Positions 45,339 through 54,166 of a stretch of 64,000 nucleotides of DNA are shown piece by piece. Source of the stretch: Alteromonas macleodii (lineage in GTDB: Bacteria; Pseudomonadota; Gammaproteobacteria; Enterobacterales; Alteromonadaceae); the NCBI RefSeq assembly GCF_903772925.1, contig NZ_LR812090.1:624629-688628 (forward strand), given 5' to 3'. The position numbers and the translations under genes were made by a program. Position 1 is the stretch's first letter. The number at the start of each line of letters is the position of its first letter. The notes under the pieces are model-generated. The model was given only the letters and a program-made list of their open reading frames with translations. It did no database searches and was not told where the DNA came from.

Positions 45339-48248
45339 ATGAATATGGCTACACGACAACCCGACATGATGTCTGAACAATTAAGACAAACAACATGCCC
45401 ATACTGCGGCGTAGGGTGTGGTGTAGATATCAGTTGCAACGTAAGCAAGCGTGCCGTAACCCTGGACACTGTTAAAGGCACGCCAGAGCATCCCGCCAAT
45501 TATGGAAGATTGTGTGTTAAAGGAACAAACCTGCTTGAAACAAACGACCTAAATGGGCGTTTGCTTCACCCAACCATAGCAGGTCAATCGGTGGATTGGG
45601 ACACGGCCACCGATGTGATTGCGGATAAGATCACATCTACCATTGCGCAGTATGGCGCGGATGCCGTTGCTTTTTATGTATCAGGCCAGCTTCTTACTGA
45701 AGACTACTACATTGCCAATAAGCTTATGAAAGGTTATATCGGCAGTGCCAATATCGATACCAACTCTCGTCTTTGCATGTCATCAGCCGTAGCTGCTTAT
45801 AAGCGCGCCTTCGGTGAAGATGTGGTGCCTTGCGATTACACCGACTTAGAGTGTACAGATTTATTGGTAATTACGGGAAGTAATACGGCGTGGGCCCATC
45901 CAGTGCTTTTTCAACGTATTCAGCGGGCAAAGTTGAAGAACCCAAATATGAAGGTCATCGTTGTCGACCCGCGCAAAACTGAAACCTGTACGATAGCCGA
46001 TTTACATCTTCCTATAAAACCAGGTAGCGACGTGGCGCTGTTTAACGGCTTACTTAGCTATGCAGACGCACAAGGTAGAATAGATAGAACCACCGTCGAG
46101 AGCTATGCCGAGGGGCTTGATGAAGCGCTTGAAAGTGTAAATGGCTTAACGCTGGATGACGTGGCTAGCGTATGCGATATAGAAAAAAGCAACGTTAAGG
46201 CCTTTTTCGACGCATTCTGTGAAGCATCTAGTGCCATTACTTTTTATTCAATGGGCGTAAATCAGTCTTCCGCTGGCGTAGATAAAGCCCAAGCCATTAT
46301 TAACTGCCACCTGGCTACAGATTTAATTGCCAAAGACGGTTGTGGCCCATTTTCCATCACAGGTCAGCCCAATGCTATGGGGGGGCGTGAAGTTGGTGGT
46401 TTAGCTAACATGCTAGCTGCCCACATGGATTTAGAAAACCCTGAGCATATCAGCACTGTTAAAACCTATTGGAACGCCCCTGTTATGCCTAAAGGGCAGG
46501 GGCTTAAAGCGGTAGACCTATTTAATGCCATTGAAGAAGGAAAGGTAAAATTTGTTTGGATAATGGGGACTAACCCTGTTGTCAGTATGCCCAACCGAGG
46601 CCAAGTTGAGCGCGCACTTTCAAAGTGCGAGATGGTCGTAGTGTCTGATATTGTTGAATCGAATGATACGCTCAACTATGCTCACATTGCCCTTCCTGCC
46701 ACGGGGTGGTCGGAAAAAGACGGCACAGTGACGAATTCAGAGCGCCGTATATCACGTCAGCGGGGCATATTGCCCCCGCCAGGAAGTGCAAAACACGATT
46801 GGCAAATACTGTGCGACGTGGCGGCTAAAATGGGTTTTGGTGAGGCATTTAGCTTTACTCATCCGTCGCAAATATTCTGTGAATACGCTGGCTTAACTGG
46901 CTATCACAATAATGGCAAACGCCAGTTAGACTTATCGCCTTTGCAAAGTCTAAATGAAGCTCAGTACAACGCTCTATCACCTATCCAGTGGCCTTTTCAA
47001 AACACCGTTTTGAATATTCCCTCATCCGGTACCAAGCTTAACGAACACACTAAGCCCAACCTTATCAGTAAGCGTCCTTTTGAAGATAAGCAGTTTTCAA
47101 CGCCTAGCGGTAAGGCTAGACTCATTCCGGTAACCTATAAAGCCCCATTGCAGGTTACGTCAGATGCTTACCCTTTTGTCGTTAACAGCGGTCGAGCTCG
47201 AGATCAATGGCATACCATGACGCGCACGGGTAAAGCCGCAAAGTTACTTGCCCATATGCCGAGCGCCTCTGTCTACATAAACCCTAAAGACGCCGCTGAG
47301 TTAGGTGTTGCAAATAATGACCTCGTTTCTCTGACAAGTGCGGTGTGTCAAGACGCCCCAGTTATCTATCCGGTAAAAACAGATGCGGACATGCGCGAAA
47401 AAGAAGTGTTTATACCCATACACTGGTCGGCACAATGGGGGTCTCACAGTAAGCTAGGTGCACTTTACGCGAGCGCGGTAGATCCGATTTCAGGGCAGCC
47501 GGAATTAAAACATGCTGCAGTGGCTATTGCACCGGTACGTTACGCTACGTATGGAAAACTCTTTTTATCATCAAAACTACATTCGGCACACGACTCAAAA
47601 ACCAGCATTGATAACCCCAGTATTGATAATCCCAGCATTGATAAGCACGATACGCTAAAGAAAGTATGTGATTACTGGAATAAAACACCGCTTGAGGGAG
47701 AGGGCGCTACATCAAAAGGAAGTAGTTCTAAAGAAGCACTATCAGTATTAAACGTAGCTTCGAACAAAAGCCGTCGTGAATTTACTCAAAGCTTGATACC
47801 ACAGTTACCGGAAAACGCGGTGCTATTACAGTTCCACCATCACACTTTTTCAGTATGCCTTGCGCTTGTCGATGACCTACTGTGCTTCGCCGCATTTTTG
47901 GGTGATGAGCCAGAAAATACAGGTTCGGCTCAAGCGGAGGCACACACACAAAGCACTTGGTCAGTACCAAATGCATGGCTTGCCAGCCTATTAAATACGG
48001 CGATTTCCACTGAGTCACAACGCAATTTATTACGAGGCCAAGCGGATGAAGCATTTTTAAATGGCGATGTAGTTTGTAGCTGTTTTGAAGTGCGTGAAAA
48101 GACGATTACAGATGTCATCACCAAAGGCTGTTCATCGGTAACCGAACTTGGTAAGCAGTTAAAATGCGGCACGAACTGTGGTTCTTGCAAGCCCGCCTTG
48201 TCTGAGCTTATAGACAAGCACTTAGTTATAGAAACCCAATCTGTTTAG
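45339..48248 (+). CDS. nasA: Assimilatory nitrate reductase catalytic subunit NasA
   Basis: The 969-residue molybdenum enzyme reduces nitrate to nitrite in the cytoplasm. An N-terminal 4Fe-4S site reads CPYCGVGC...LCVKG (Cys20, 23, 27, 59). The molybdopterin domains follow (NSRLCMSSAVAAYKRAFGED; WIMGTNPVVSMPN; NSGRARDQWHTMTRTGKA). A C-terminal BFD-type [2Fe-2S] domain at about 908-960 has CSCFEV and CGTNCGSC. The linker near 755-770 has three tandem SIDNP-like units. No separate electron-transfer subunit (NasB/NasC type) is present, so the BFD tail may take electrons directly from a ferredoxin or flavoprotein. Confidence 0.95.
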   Translation: MNMATRQPDMMSEQLRQTTCPYCGVGCGVDISCNVSKRAVTLDTVKGTPEHPANYGRLCVKGTNLLETNDLNGRLLHPTIAGQSVDWDTATDVIADKITSTIAQYGADAVAFYVSGQLLTEDYYIANKLMKGYIGSANIDTNSRLCMSSAVAAYKRAFGEDVVPCDYTDLECTDLLVITGSNTAWAHPVLFQRIQRAKLKNPNMKVIVVDPRKTETCTIADLHLPIKPGSDVALFNGLLSYADAQGRIDRTTVESYAEGLDEALESVNGLTLDDVASVCDIEKSNVKAFFDAFCEASSAITFYSMGVNQSSAGVDKAQAIINCHLATDLIAKDGCGPFSITGQPNAMGGREVGGLANMLAAHMDLENPEHISTVKTYWNAPVMPKGQGLKAVDLFNAIEEGKVKFVWIMGTNPVVSMPNRGQVERALSKCEMVVVSDIVESNDTLNYAHIALPATGWSEKDGTVTNSERRISRQRGILPPPGSAKHDWQILCDVAAKMGFGEAFSFTHPSQIFCEYAGLTGYHNNGKRQLDLSPLQSLNEAQYNALSPIQWPFQNTVLNIPSSGTKLNEHTKPNLISKRPFEDKQFSTPSGKARLIPVTYKAPLQVTSDAYPFVVNSGRARDQWHTMTRTGKAAKLLAHMPSASVYINPKDAAELGVANNDLVSLTSAVCQDAPVIYPVKTDADMREKEVFIPIHWSAQWGSHSKLGALYASAVDPISGQPELKHAAVAIAPVRYATYGKLFLSSKLHSAHDSKTSIDNPSIDNPSIDKHDTLKKVCDYWNKTPLEGEGATSKGSSSKEALSVLNVASNKSRREFTQSLIPQLPENAVLLQFHHHTFSVCLALVDDLLCFAAFLGDEPENTGSAQAEAHTQSTWSVPNAWLASLLNTAISTESQRNLLRGQADEAFLNGDVVCSCFEVREKTITDVITKGCSSVTELGKQLKCGTNCGSCKPALSELIDKHLVIETQSV

Positions 48249-48260
48249 GAGCGTTAAATT

Positions 48261-49238
48261 ATGTCAATTGCATCTAGTTGGTCTTTACCGTTTTTGCGCA
48301 CCTTATTCAAACAGCAGAAACCTCTGTTTAATCTTTTTTATCGCGATGCAACTTCGAATAAGACTTCGACCACTCGTAAGCGTAATGACAATCTCAAATC
48401 TTTAGCTAAGTATACGTACCTGAACAAGTGGCTGAATACAACAAACCTTGGCGATGAGCGTCAGAAGCAGGGCCAAGTATTTATAGTAGGCGCAGGTCCT
48501 GGCGATGCAGAGCTACTTACCTTAAAAGCGCTTCGCCTTTTACAGCAAGCCGATGTGGTATTGTTTGATGCACTTGTAAGCGAAGATATTCTTTCGCTCA
48601 TTCCATCTAGTGTAGCGAAAGAGTATGTAGGAAAGCGCTGTAAGAAGCATAGTTTTACCCAAGACGCTATTTGCAAGCGGGTGGTTGAACTTGCCAGTTT
48701 GGGTCATACCGTGGTGCGACTGAAAGGTGGTGACCCAGCCTTGTTTGCGAGAACCTGTGAAGAAACCGATGCGCTAACAAAAGCTAACATTCCTTTTGCT
48801 ATTATCCCTGGTATTACAGCCGCCTCGGGTGTGTCTGCCTATACGGGTATCCCTCTAACCGACAGGCGCTGTGCCCAGTCGGTGAGTTTTATGACTGCAC
48901 ATTTTAAAGATGCAGAACAATGGCCTGAAATGGCGCCAATGGCGCAGAATGTATTAAAGCAAACCATGGTGGTTTATATGGGGCTAAGCCGCCTTGAGGG
49001 GCTTTGCAAAGGTTTGATGCAGCACAAGGTGCCATGTTCGTGGCCGGTAGCGGCAATTGAAAATGCTACATCACCTCAACAGCGCGTAATTACTGGCGAG
49101 CTTGCTAATATTTATGGCAAAGTAAAGGCGGCAAATTTAACTGGGCCCACGTTACTTATATTTGGAAAGGTGGTAGAGTCTCGACAACAGGTAAATACAC
49201 TTCTACTACATTCATCCGAGCATGCAGCAACCATTTAG
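48261..49238 (+). CDS. cobA: Uroporphyrinogen-III C-methyltransferase CobA
   Basis: The 325-residue SAM methyltransferase makes precorrin-2 for siroheme. VFIVGAGPGDAELLTLKALR begins the catalytic domain at about residue 72; VVRLKGGDPALFARTCEE and PGITAASGVSAYTGIPLT follow. The first 70 residues are a basic extension not seen in minimal SUMT enzymes and may be a targeting or partner region. It probably supplies siroheme to NirB, as the methyltransferase part duplicates CysG at 8.6 kb. It overlaps ybiB by 17 nt. Confidence 0.9.
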   Translation: MSIASSWSLPFLRTLFKQQKPLFNLFYRDATSNKTSTTRKRNDNLKSLAKYTYLNKWLNTTNLGDERQKQGQVFIVGAGPGDAELLTLKALRLLQQADVVLFDALVSEDILSLIPSSVAKEYVGKRCKKHSFTQDAICKRVVELASLGHTVVRLKGGDPALFARTCEETDALTKANIPFAIIPGITAASGVSAYTGIPLTDRRCAQSVSFMTAHFKDAEQWPEMAPMAQNVLKQTMVVYMGLSRLEGLCKGLMQHKVPCSWPVAAIENATSPQQRVITGELANIYGKVKAANLTGPTLLIFGKVVESRQQVNTLLLHSSEHAATI

Positions 49239-50208
49239 CGAATACATAAAAATTATTGGTAAGGGTCAAAAAGGGGGGCGTAGCCTTACCCGTGATGAAG
49301 CTTATCATGCCATGAAAATGGTATTGGCCAATGAAGTGACCGGCGATCAACGGGGCGCATTTCTTATGCTACTTCGCACCCGTGAAGAAACGCCAGAAGA
49401 AGTGATTGGTTTTGTCGATGCGTGCCGAGAACTGATTGAGCCAGAAGTCAAGACACTTACCCCAACGTTAGATATTGGGTGTTATGCAGGAAAACGTCGC
49501 CAGCTTCCTTGGTACTTACTGGCGGTAGCCGTACTGGCCAAAAACGGCTATTCCATTATGCTTCACGGTGCCCATGAGCCGGGTTCAGGGCGCCTTTATG
49601 CAAGCATAGCGCTACCCAAGTTAGGCCTTGTTGAGGTTACTAGTATTGCTGAGGCACACCAGCAGCTTGCTGATAAAGGCGTAACCTATCTCGACCTATC
49701 ATATTTACTGCCCGCGCTTGATACCATTATTAAGCTGCGCGACGTGTTTGGACTGCGCTCTTGCGCTAACACTCTAGCCAGGCTATTGAACCCCACCAGC
49801 GCAGAGTTTTGTGTGCAGGGGGTTTACCATATGCACCTTGATCATAAGCATTGTCGCGTTAATGAAAATTACCCGTCGATAAACGCCCTTTGTTTTCGCG
49901 GCGATGGTGGCGACCCCGAGGTTAACGGAGAGCGAGAAACCGAACTCTTCATTACCCGTAATGGTAAAACTGACGAAGTAATAATGCCGGTGGTTGCTGA
50001 CAAGTGGGCGCTTAAAGATAAAGATATGAACGTAGACGACATGCTTGATGTGTGGACAGGTAAAGCGAGTAGCCTTTACGGTGAACAGGCCATTTTAAGT
50101 ACGCTTAGCAGCTACTTAGTACTTCTTCATAATTGTGGTGTGGCGGATGCCTTATCTCAAGCTAGGGAGCTTTGGTCAAAAAGACAAAAAACGGCAATGC
50201 CATTCTAG
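49222..50208 (+). CDS. ybiB: YbiB-like protein (TrpD2-type phosphoribosyltransferase fold)
   Basis: The 328-residue protein is homologous in fold to anthranilate phosphoribosyltransferase: RDEAYHAMKMVLANEVTGDQRGAFLMLLR at the N-terminus, HGAHEPGSGRLYAS in place of the PRPP loop, and an RNPTSAEF-like ARLLNPTSAEFCVQGVYH. The YbiB/TrpD2 group binds nucleic acid and lacks TrpD activity (family knowledge). It often accompanies nitrate-assimilation genes. Its start lies within the 3' end of cobA, so translation is coupled. Role in nitrogen metabolism unknown. Confidence 0.85.
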   Translation: MQQPFSEYIKIIGKGQKGGRSLTRDEAYHAMKMVLANEVTGDQRGAFLMLLRTREETPEEVIGFVDACRELIEPEVKTLTPTLDIGCYAGKRRQLPWYLLAVAVLAKNGYSIMLHGAHEPGSGRLYASIALPKLGLVEVTSIAEAHQQLADKGVTYLDLSYLLPALDTIIKLRDVFGLRSCANTLARLLNPTSAEFCVQGVYHMHLDHKHCRVNENYPSINALCFRGDGGDPEVNGERETELFITRNGKTDEVIMPVVADKWALKDKDMNVDDMLDVWTGKASSLYGEQAILSTLSSYLVLLHNCGVADALSQARELWSKRQKTAMPF

Positions 50209-50341
50209 CTTTTCATGCGCGGCACAGCCCTTGTTTTTATCAAATTGCAGCTTAATATTTCTTGCTCGCAGCGTTTCTAGTAAGCGCTGAGAAAGCTTTA
50301 ACTAATATTACCATTTTGACCTTATTTTCGTTGTTTTCATG

Positions 50342-50607
50342 TAATACCAGTCCGTATAGATAATTACCCACTCAGCGAGATTTAAAATGTTCGTAATCGC
50401 GGCGTGTTACCGAAGGTATAGTGGCTCTACATCAAGGTGACACAACAAAGAGTACGGACGTTTTAAACTCACCCTTCGGGAAGGTCTGGCAAGCTTCCTA
50501 GCTTCATTCTGGGAATTTGAAAGGGAAACATTTCTGCATTCCCACGCTTCGCTAGGAAACTTGCCAGCGCCTTCTGAGTGGGCAATTATCTATGCGGATT
50601 GGTATAA
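50342..50607. mobile_element. MITE-like palindromic element (266 bp)
   Basis: The ends at 50342-50375 and 50574-50607 are 34-bp inverted repeats matching at 30 of 34 positions, with outermost motif ATACCA...TGGTAT. Inside, GGCAAGCTTCCTAGC (50488-50502) pairs with GCTAGGAAACTTGCC (50551-50565), and TGGGAAT with ATTCCCA, giving a long hairpin. No transposase or open frame is present. A clear target-site duplication is not visible. It fills the gap between ybiB and the chemoreceptor gene. Confidence 0.75.
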
Positions 50608-50773
50608 ACTTCAATTCCTCTGCTATCTTTAATCAAAACCGAAAAAATTAGCTTATCGTTTCAGACACTAACCGTAATTGAGAGTGACGTTGCACGTCTT
50701 ATCTGTAGTGTGCTGCCTCACCGAAGGCTTACAGGCTGAAGAATAAGCGCGCTTAGTTCATCAGGAGCAGAGG

Positions 50774-52090
50774 ATGTTTTTCAAAAATAAAGAGTTGATA
50801 GCTGAAAACTCACGTTTGCAAAAGGAAATTGAAGCATATCAGACAGTTCAGGAGGAGCTGCGCGAAGAAATGCTTTATATAGAGTTGAACCCTGACGGTA
50901 GGGTTAATGCTATTAATGACTTGTGTTCTCAAGCAACTGGCTACTCAATAGGTGAATTAGAGGGAAAGTCTCTTGAGAGTATGATGAGCCCAAATGCACT
51001 CAGAAAGCCTGCTGGTCAGGATATGCTCGGCGCCATTAAAACGCATCGCCATTGGCACGGAGCTGTTAGCTTTATGGATGCGAAAGGCCAAGAAATGTGG
51101 GTGCGAGGTATTGTACAGCCAGTTGATGATGCAAACGGTAATGTGAGATATATCGCCTTCTACATGGCCGAACAAACGCGAAATATCACTCTTAGCAACG
51201 AATTGCGCGATATGATTACTGCGCTTCACCGCTCTTCTGCTGTCATCGAGTTCAATCTAGATGGAACAATAATAACAGCGAATGACAACTTTCTTAAAGG
51301 TATGGGTTATACCCTAGAGCAAATAGAAGGTAAGCATCACAGAATTTTCTGCACCGAACAAGAGGCTAACTCAGAAGAATATAAACACTTCTGGCGGGAC
51401 TTATCTGAAGGGAAATTAGAGTCAGGTAGGTTTAAGCGAATAGACAGTAGAGGCAACGAAGTTTGGTTAGAGGCGTCGTATAACCCTATCAGAAATGAAG
51501 ACGGAAACCTTTATAAAGTCGTTAAGTTCGCCACTGTCATTACTGAGCAAATGCAGCGTGAATTTGCTATTTCTGAAGCGGCTAACGTCGCGTTTAACAT
51601 ATCGCAAGAAACGGGGGAGCAGGCCCGCAAAGGTAATGAAGTACTTAATGCTACAGTTAAAGCAATGAACGAGCTTACCACACAGATGGGGAATGCGAGC
51701 GAAGGCATCAAAGACCTCGATGAGCAATCTCAAAAAGTTGCTGATTTGGTTAAAAGTATTAGTGGAATTGCCGACCAAACCAATCTACTTGCGCTGAACG
51801 CCGCTATTGAAGCCGCTCGCGCAGGAGATCAGGGTAGAGGGTTTGCTGTAGTGGCCGATGAAGTAAGACAATTGGCTTCACGGACAAGTAGCGCTACGGA
51901 AGAGATAGTCAACGTTGTGGTAGAGAACAGAAAACTTACTGAAAATGCCGTTCAGCTTATTGAGGCTGGGCAGGAAAAAGCCCGCGACGCATTAGAATAT
52001 TCAACACAATCGGGTAACGCGATGGGTGAAATTCAAAGTGGAGCGAATGAGGTAGTGAGCGCTATCGGACAGTTCACAAAACGTCTATAG
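50774..52090 (+). CDS. Soluble PAS-PAS chemoreceptor (BdlA-like methyl-accepting protein)
   Basis: The 438-residue protein has no membrane segment. A short N-terminal coiled coil ([20 protein letters not shown]) is followed by two PAS domains with PAC motifs (about 30-145 and 150-260; [15 protein letters not shown] and [15 protein letters not shown]). The chemoreceptor signalling hairpin has [20 protein letters not shown]. The layout resembles P. aeruginosa BdlA/Aer-like energy sensors. The C-terminal bundle is short, ending GQFTKRL. Position between the nitrate reductase and nitrate transporter operons suggests nitrogen- or redox-related taxis, but that is a guess. Confidence 0.85.
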   Translation: MFFKNKELIAENSRLQKEIEAYQTVQEELREEMLYIELNPDGRVNAINDLCSQATGYSIGELEGKSLESMMSPNALRKPAGQDMLGAIKTHRHWHGAVSFMDAKGQEMWVRGIVQPVDDANGNVRYIAFYMAEQTRNITLSNELRDMITALHRSSAVIEFNLDGTIITANDNFLKGMGYTLEQIEGKHHRIFCTEQEANSEEYKHFWRDLSEGKLESGRFKRIDSRGNEVWLEASYNPIRNEDGNLYKVVKFATVITEQMQREFAISEAANVAFNISQETGEQARKGNEVLNATVKAMNELTTQMGNASEGIKDLDEQSQKVADLVKSISGIADQTNLLALNAAIEAARAGDQGRGFAVVADEVRQLASRTSSATEEIVNVVVENRKLTENAVQLIEAGQEKARDALEYSTQSGNAMGEIQSGANEVVSAIGQFTKRL

Positions 52091-52147
52091 GGCATTGCGC
52101 CTACCAATCGTGTTGGGCGCATTTCCTCGTTTAAATTTATTCAATAG

Positions 52148-52201
52148 TGGTGCTTACTAGCTCGCACCACGGTTGAACACCTCCCCCGTTTTGGTGCACC
52201 A
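52148..52201 (+). promoter_or_regulatory. Cluster of GCACCA / TGGTGC half-sites upstream of nrtA
   Basis: TGGTGC (52148-52153), GCACCA (52164-52169) and the palindrome TGGTGCACCA (52192-52201) lie about 85-140 bp before the sigma-54-like -12 element. Half-sites match those seen upstream of nirB. They may bind NtrC, but the canonical spacing is absent. Confidence 0.35.
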
Positions 52202-52272
52202 AATCTTTCATTGTGTTGTAACTATACGCCCCTGTTTTAAATAATTTCCATAATAATCAGTATCTTGAATTT

Positions 52273-52290
52273 TTGGCACGTTGACTGCAA
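52273..52290 (+). promoter_or_regulatory. Sigma-54-like promoter upstream of nrtA
   Basis: TTGGCACGTTGACTGCAA matches the -24/-12 consensus (TTGGCACG-N4-TTGC) except one T to C, with GG and GC exactly 12 nt apart. A start near 52299 would give a leader of about 370 nt before nrtA. Confidence 0.6.
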
Positions 52291-52334
52291 ACCTTTACGT
52301 GCAAAATAACGGTGCCGTGTAAGGCAGCGAGTGC

Positions 52335-52359
52335 GACACGACTCATTAGGCGTCGTGTC
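52335..52359 (+). promoter_or_regulatory. Hairpin in the nrtA leader
   Basis: GACACGAC (52335-52342) and GTCGTGTC (52352-52359) form an 8-bp perfect stem with a 9-nt loop within the predicted leader. Role unknown. Confidence 0.35.
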
Positions 52360-52566
52360 ATGCGCAACATTTTCCATAGTGTGAATAAGAAAAATTATTA
52401 GGAATCAGTGGAGAGTAGTAAGGAAGCTCCAACTTCTCCTACATTTATGGCAAATGATAATAACAATAAAAAAGATGGTTTTATTAAGCTAAAGCTTTTA
52501 TATAACCTCCCTTTAAGATGAGGTGTGTGAGCGGGAATTCCTGACTTACCAATTACAACTTGATGC

Positions 52567-52653
52567 GTTAGTAATTACTCCGATGTTACTAACACGGCAA
52601 CGAAGCCCACCGTGCTAGACATGTAAATGTCTATAGCTGGTGGGTTTTTTTTT
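52567..52653 (+). promoter_or_regulatory. nrtA leader: candidate NasR antitermination element
   Basis: A perfect 8-bp stem GTTAGTAA / TTACTAAC (52567-52574 and 52586-52593) is followed 2 nt later by GGC-AACGAA-GCC (52596-52607), identical to the nirB leader. The mini-hairpin competes with the 5' arm of the terminator. Same order and spacing as in nirB. Confidence 0.65.
52606..52653 (+). terminator. Intrinsic terminator in the nrtA leader (attenuator)
   Basis: CCCACC pairs with GGTGGG and an inner AGACAT / ATGTCT stem closes a GTAA loop, with an AT bulge. Nine T follow. It ends 17 nt before the nrtA ATG. Confidence 0.88.
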
Positions 52654-52670
52654 GGCTACGAGGAACACGT

Positions 52671-54080
52671 ATGACTGGGTTAAAGACAACATCATTACTA
52701 AAACGCTTTAGAACGGTGGGCGCAAGCGTTTGTGCTGCACTTGTCGTCTCTGTAGCAACATTTTCAACATCTGTTTCAGCACAAGCGCCCGCAGTAGGAT
52801 GGCCAGAGAAAGAAGAGCTGAAATTTGGTTTTATTAAACTGACAGACATGGCGCCGCTTGCTGTGGCGTATGAAAAAGGCTTTTTCGAAGATGAAGGGCT
52901 TTATGTCACATTAGAAGCACAAGCTAACTGGAAAGTGCTGCTAGATCGGGTTATTGATGGTCAGCTAGATGGCGCTCACATGCTTGCAGGTCAACCGCTT
53001 GGCGCGACTATTGGTTTTGGTACGGAAGCTCATGTAGTTACTGCGTTTAGCATGGACCTAAACGGCAATGGTATTACTGTATCAAATGAGATTTGGGAGA
53101 AAATGAAGGCGCATATTTCACAGGAAAATGGCAAGCCTGTACACCCAATCAAAGCTGATTATCTCAAACCGGTTGTTGATGAGTACCGCAACGCCGGTAA
53201 ACCTTTCAACATGGGCATGGTATTTCCTGTATCTACCCACAACTACGAGCTGCGTTATTGGCTAGCAGCAGGTGGCATTCACCCAGGTTATTACGCCCCT
53301 CACAAAGGTGATACCGCAGGCCAAATAGATGCCCAAGCGCTATTGTCTGTAACGCCGCCACCACAAATGCCAGCGACAATGGAAGCGGGCACTATTTATG
53401 GCTACTGCGTAGGTGAGCCATGGAACCAGCAAGCGGTATTTAAAGGTATCGGTGTACCTGTAATTACCGATTATGAGATCTGGAAAAACAACCCTGAAAA
53501 AGTGTTTGGCGTAAGCCAAGGTTGGGCTGACAAGTATCCAAATACTCACATACGCGTGGTGAAAGCATTAATTCGTGCAGCAATGTGGTTGGATGAAAAC
53601 GACAATGCTAACCGTCCTGAAGCAGTAAAGATTCTTGCTAAAAGCAACTACGTTGGCGCAGACGAAGACGTGCTGGCTAACAGCATGACGGGCACCTTCG
53701 AATACGAAAAAGGCGACAAGCGTGACGTGCCAGACTTCAATGTGTTCTTCCGCTACAACGCTACTTACCCGTACTACAGTGATGCAATTTGGTATCTCAC
53801 ACAAATGCGCCGCTGGGGGCAAATTTCAGAAGCTAAGTCTGACGATTGGTACAAAGAAACGGCCAAAAAAGTCTACAAGCCAGAAGTTTATGCCCAAGCT
53901 GCTAAAGCACTTATCGCTGAGGGTAAAGCAAAGGCATCTGATTTCCCTGAGTTTGGAACGGAAACAGGTTATAAGCCGCCTCAGAGCGAGTTTATTGATG
54001 GCGTAACGTTTGATGGAAGCAAGCCTAACGCTTACTTAGAGCAATTTGATATTGGTCTTAAAGGCGACACTGTTCTGTAA
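52671..54080 (+). CDS. nrtA: Nitrate ABC transporter substrate-binding protein NrtA
   Basis: The 469-residue protein has an export signal (basic residues to 12, hydrophobic core 17-36, cleavage after VSAQA). The CmpA/NrtA-type body reads [40 protein letters not shown] and [12 protein letters not shown]. It binds nitrate, possibly also nitrite, in the periplasm and delivers it to NrtB. The leader carries a sigma-54-like promoter and an attenuator. First gene of nrtABC. Confidence 0.93.
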   Translation: MTGLKTTSLLKRFRTVGASVCAALVVSVATFSTSVSAQAPAVGWPEKEELKFGFIKLTDMAPLAVAYEKGFFEDEGLYVTLEAQANWKVLLDRVIDGQLDGAHMLAGQPLGATIGFGTEAHVVTAFSMDLNGNGITVSNEIWEKMKAHISQENGKPVHPIKADYLKPVVDEYRNAGKPFNMGMVFPVSTHNYELRYWLAAGGIHPGYYAPHKGDTAGQIDAQALLSVTPPPQMPATMEAGTIYGYCVGEPWNQQAVFKGIGVPVITDYEIWKNNPEKVFGVSQGWADKYPNTHIRVVKALIRAAMWLDENDNANRPEAVKILAKSNYVGADEDVLANSMTGTFEYEKGDKRDVPDFNVFFRYNATYPYYSDAIWYLTQMRRWGQISEAKSDDWYKETAKKVYKPEVYAQAAKALIAEGKAKASDFPEFGTETGYKPPQSEFIDGVTFDGSKPNAYLEQFDIGLKGDTVL

Positions 54081-54166
54081 GTGTCTCGTAAAGTTGCCCC
54101 GTCGACCCTCAGGTGAGACGGGGCATTCAAAGCGCAATAGCGCACATTAAATATCAGGAGCAAGCA

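Noticed and set aside
47603..47650. Short tandem repeat considered as a CRISPR-like array
   Set aside because: Units are contiguous, in frame within NasA and without spacers.
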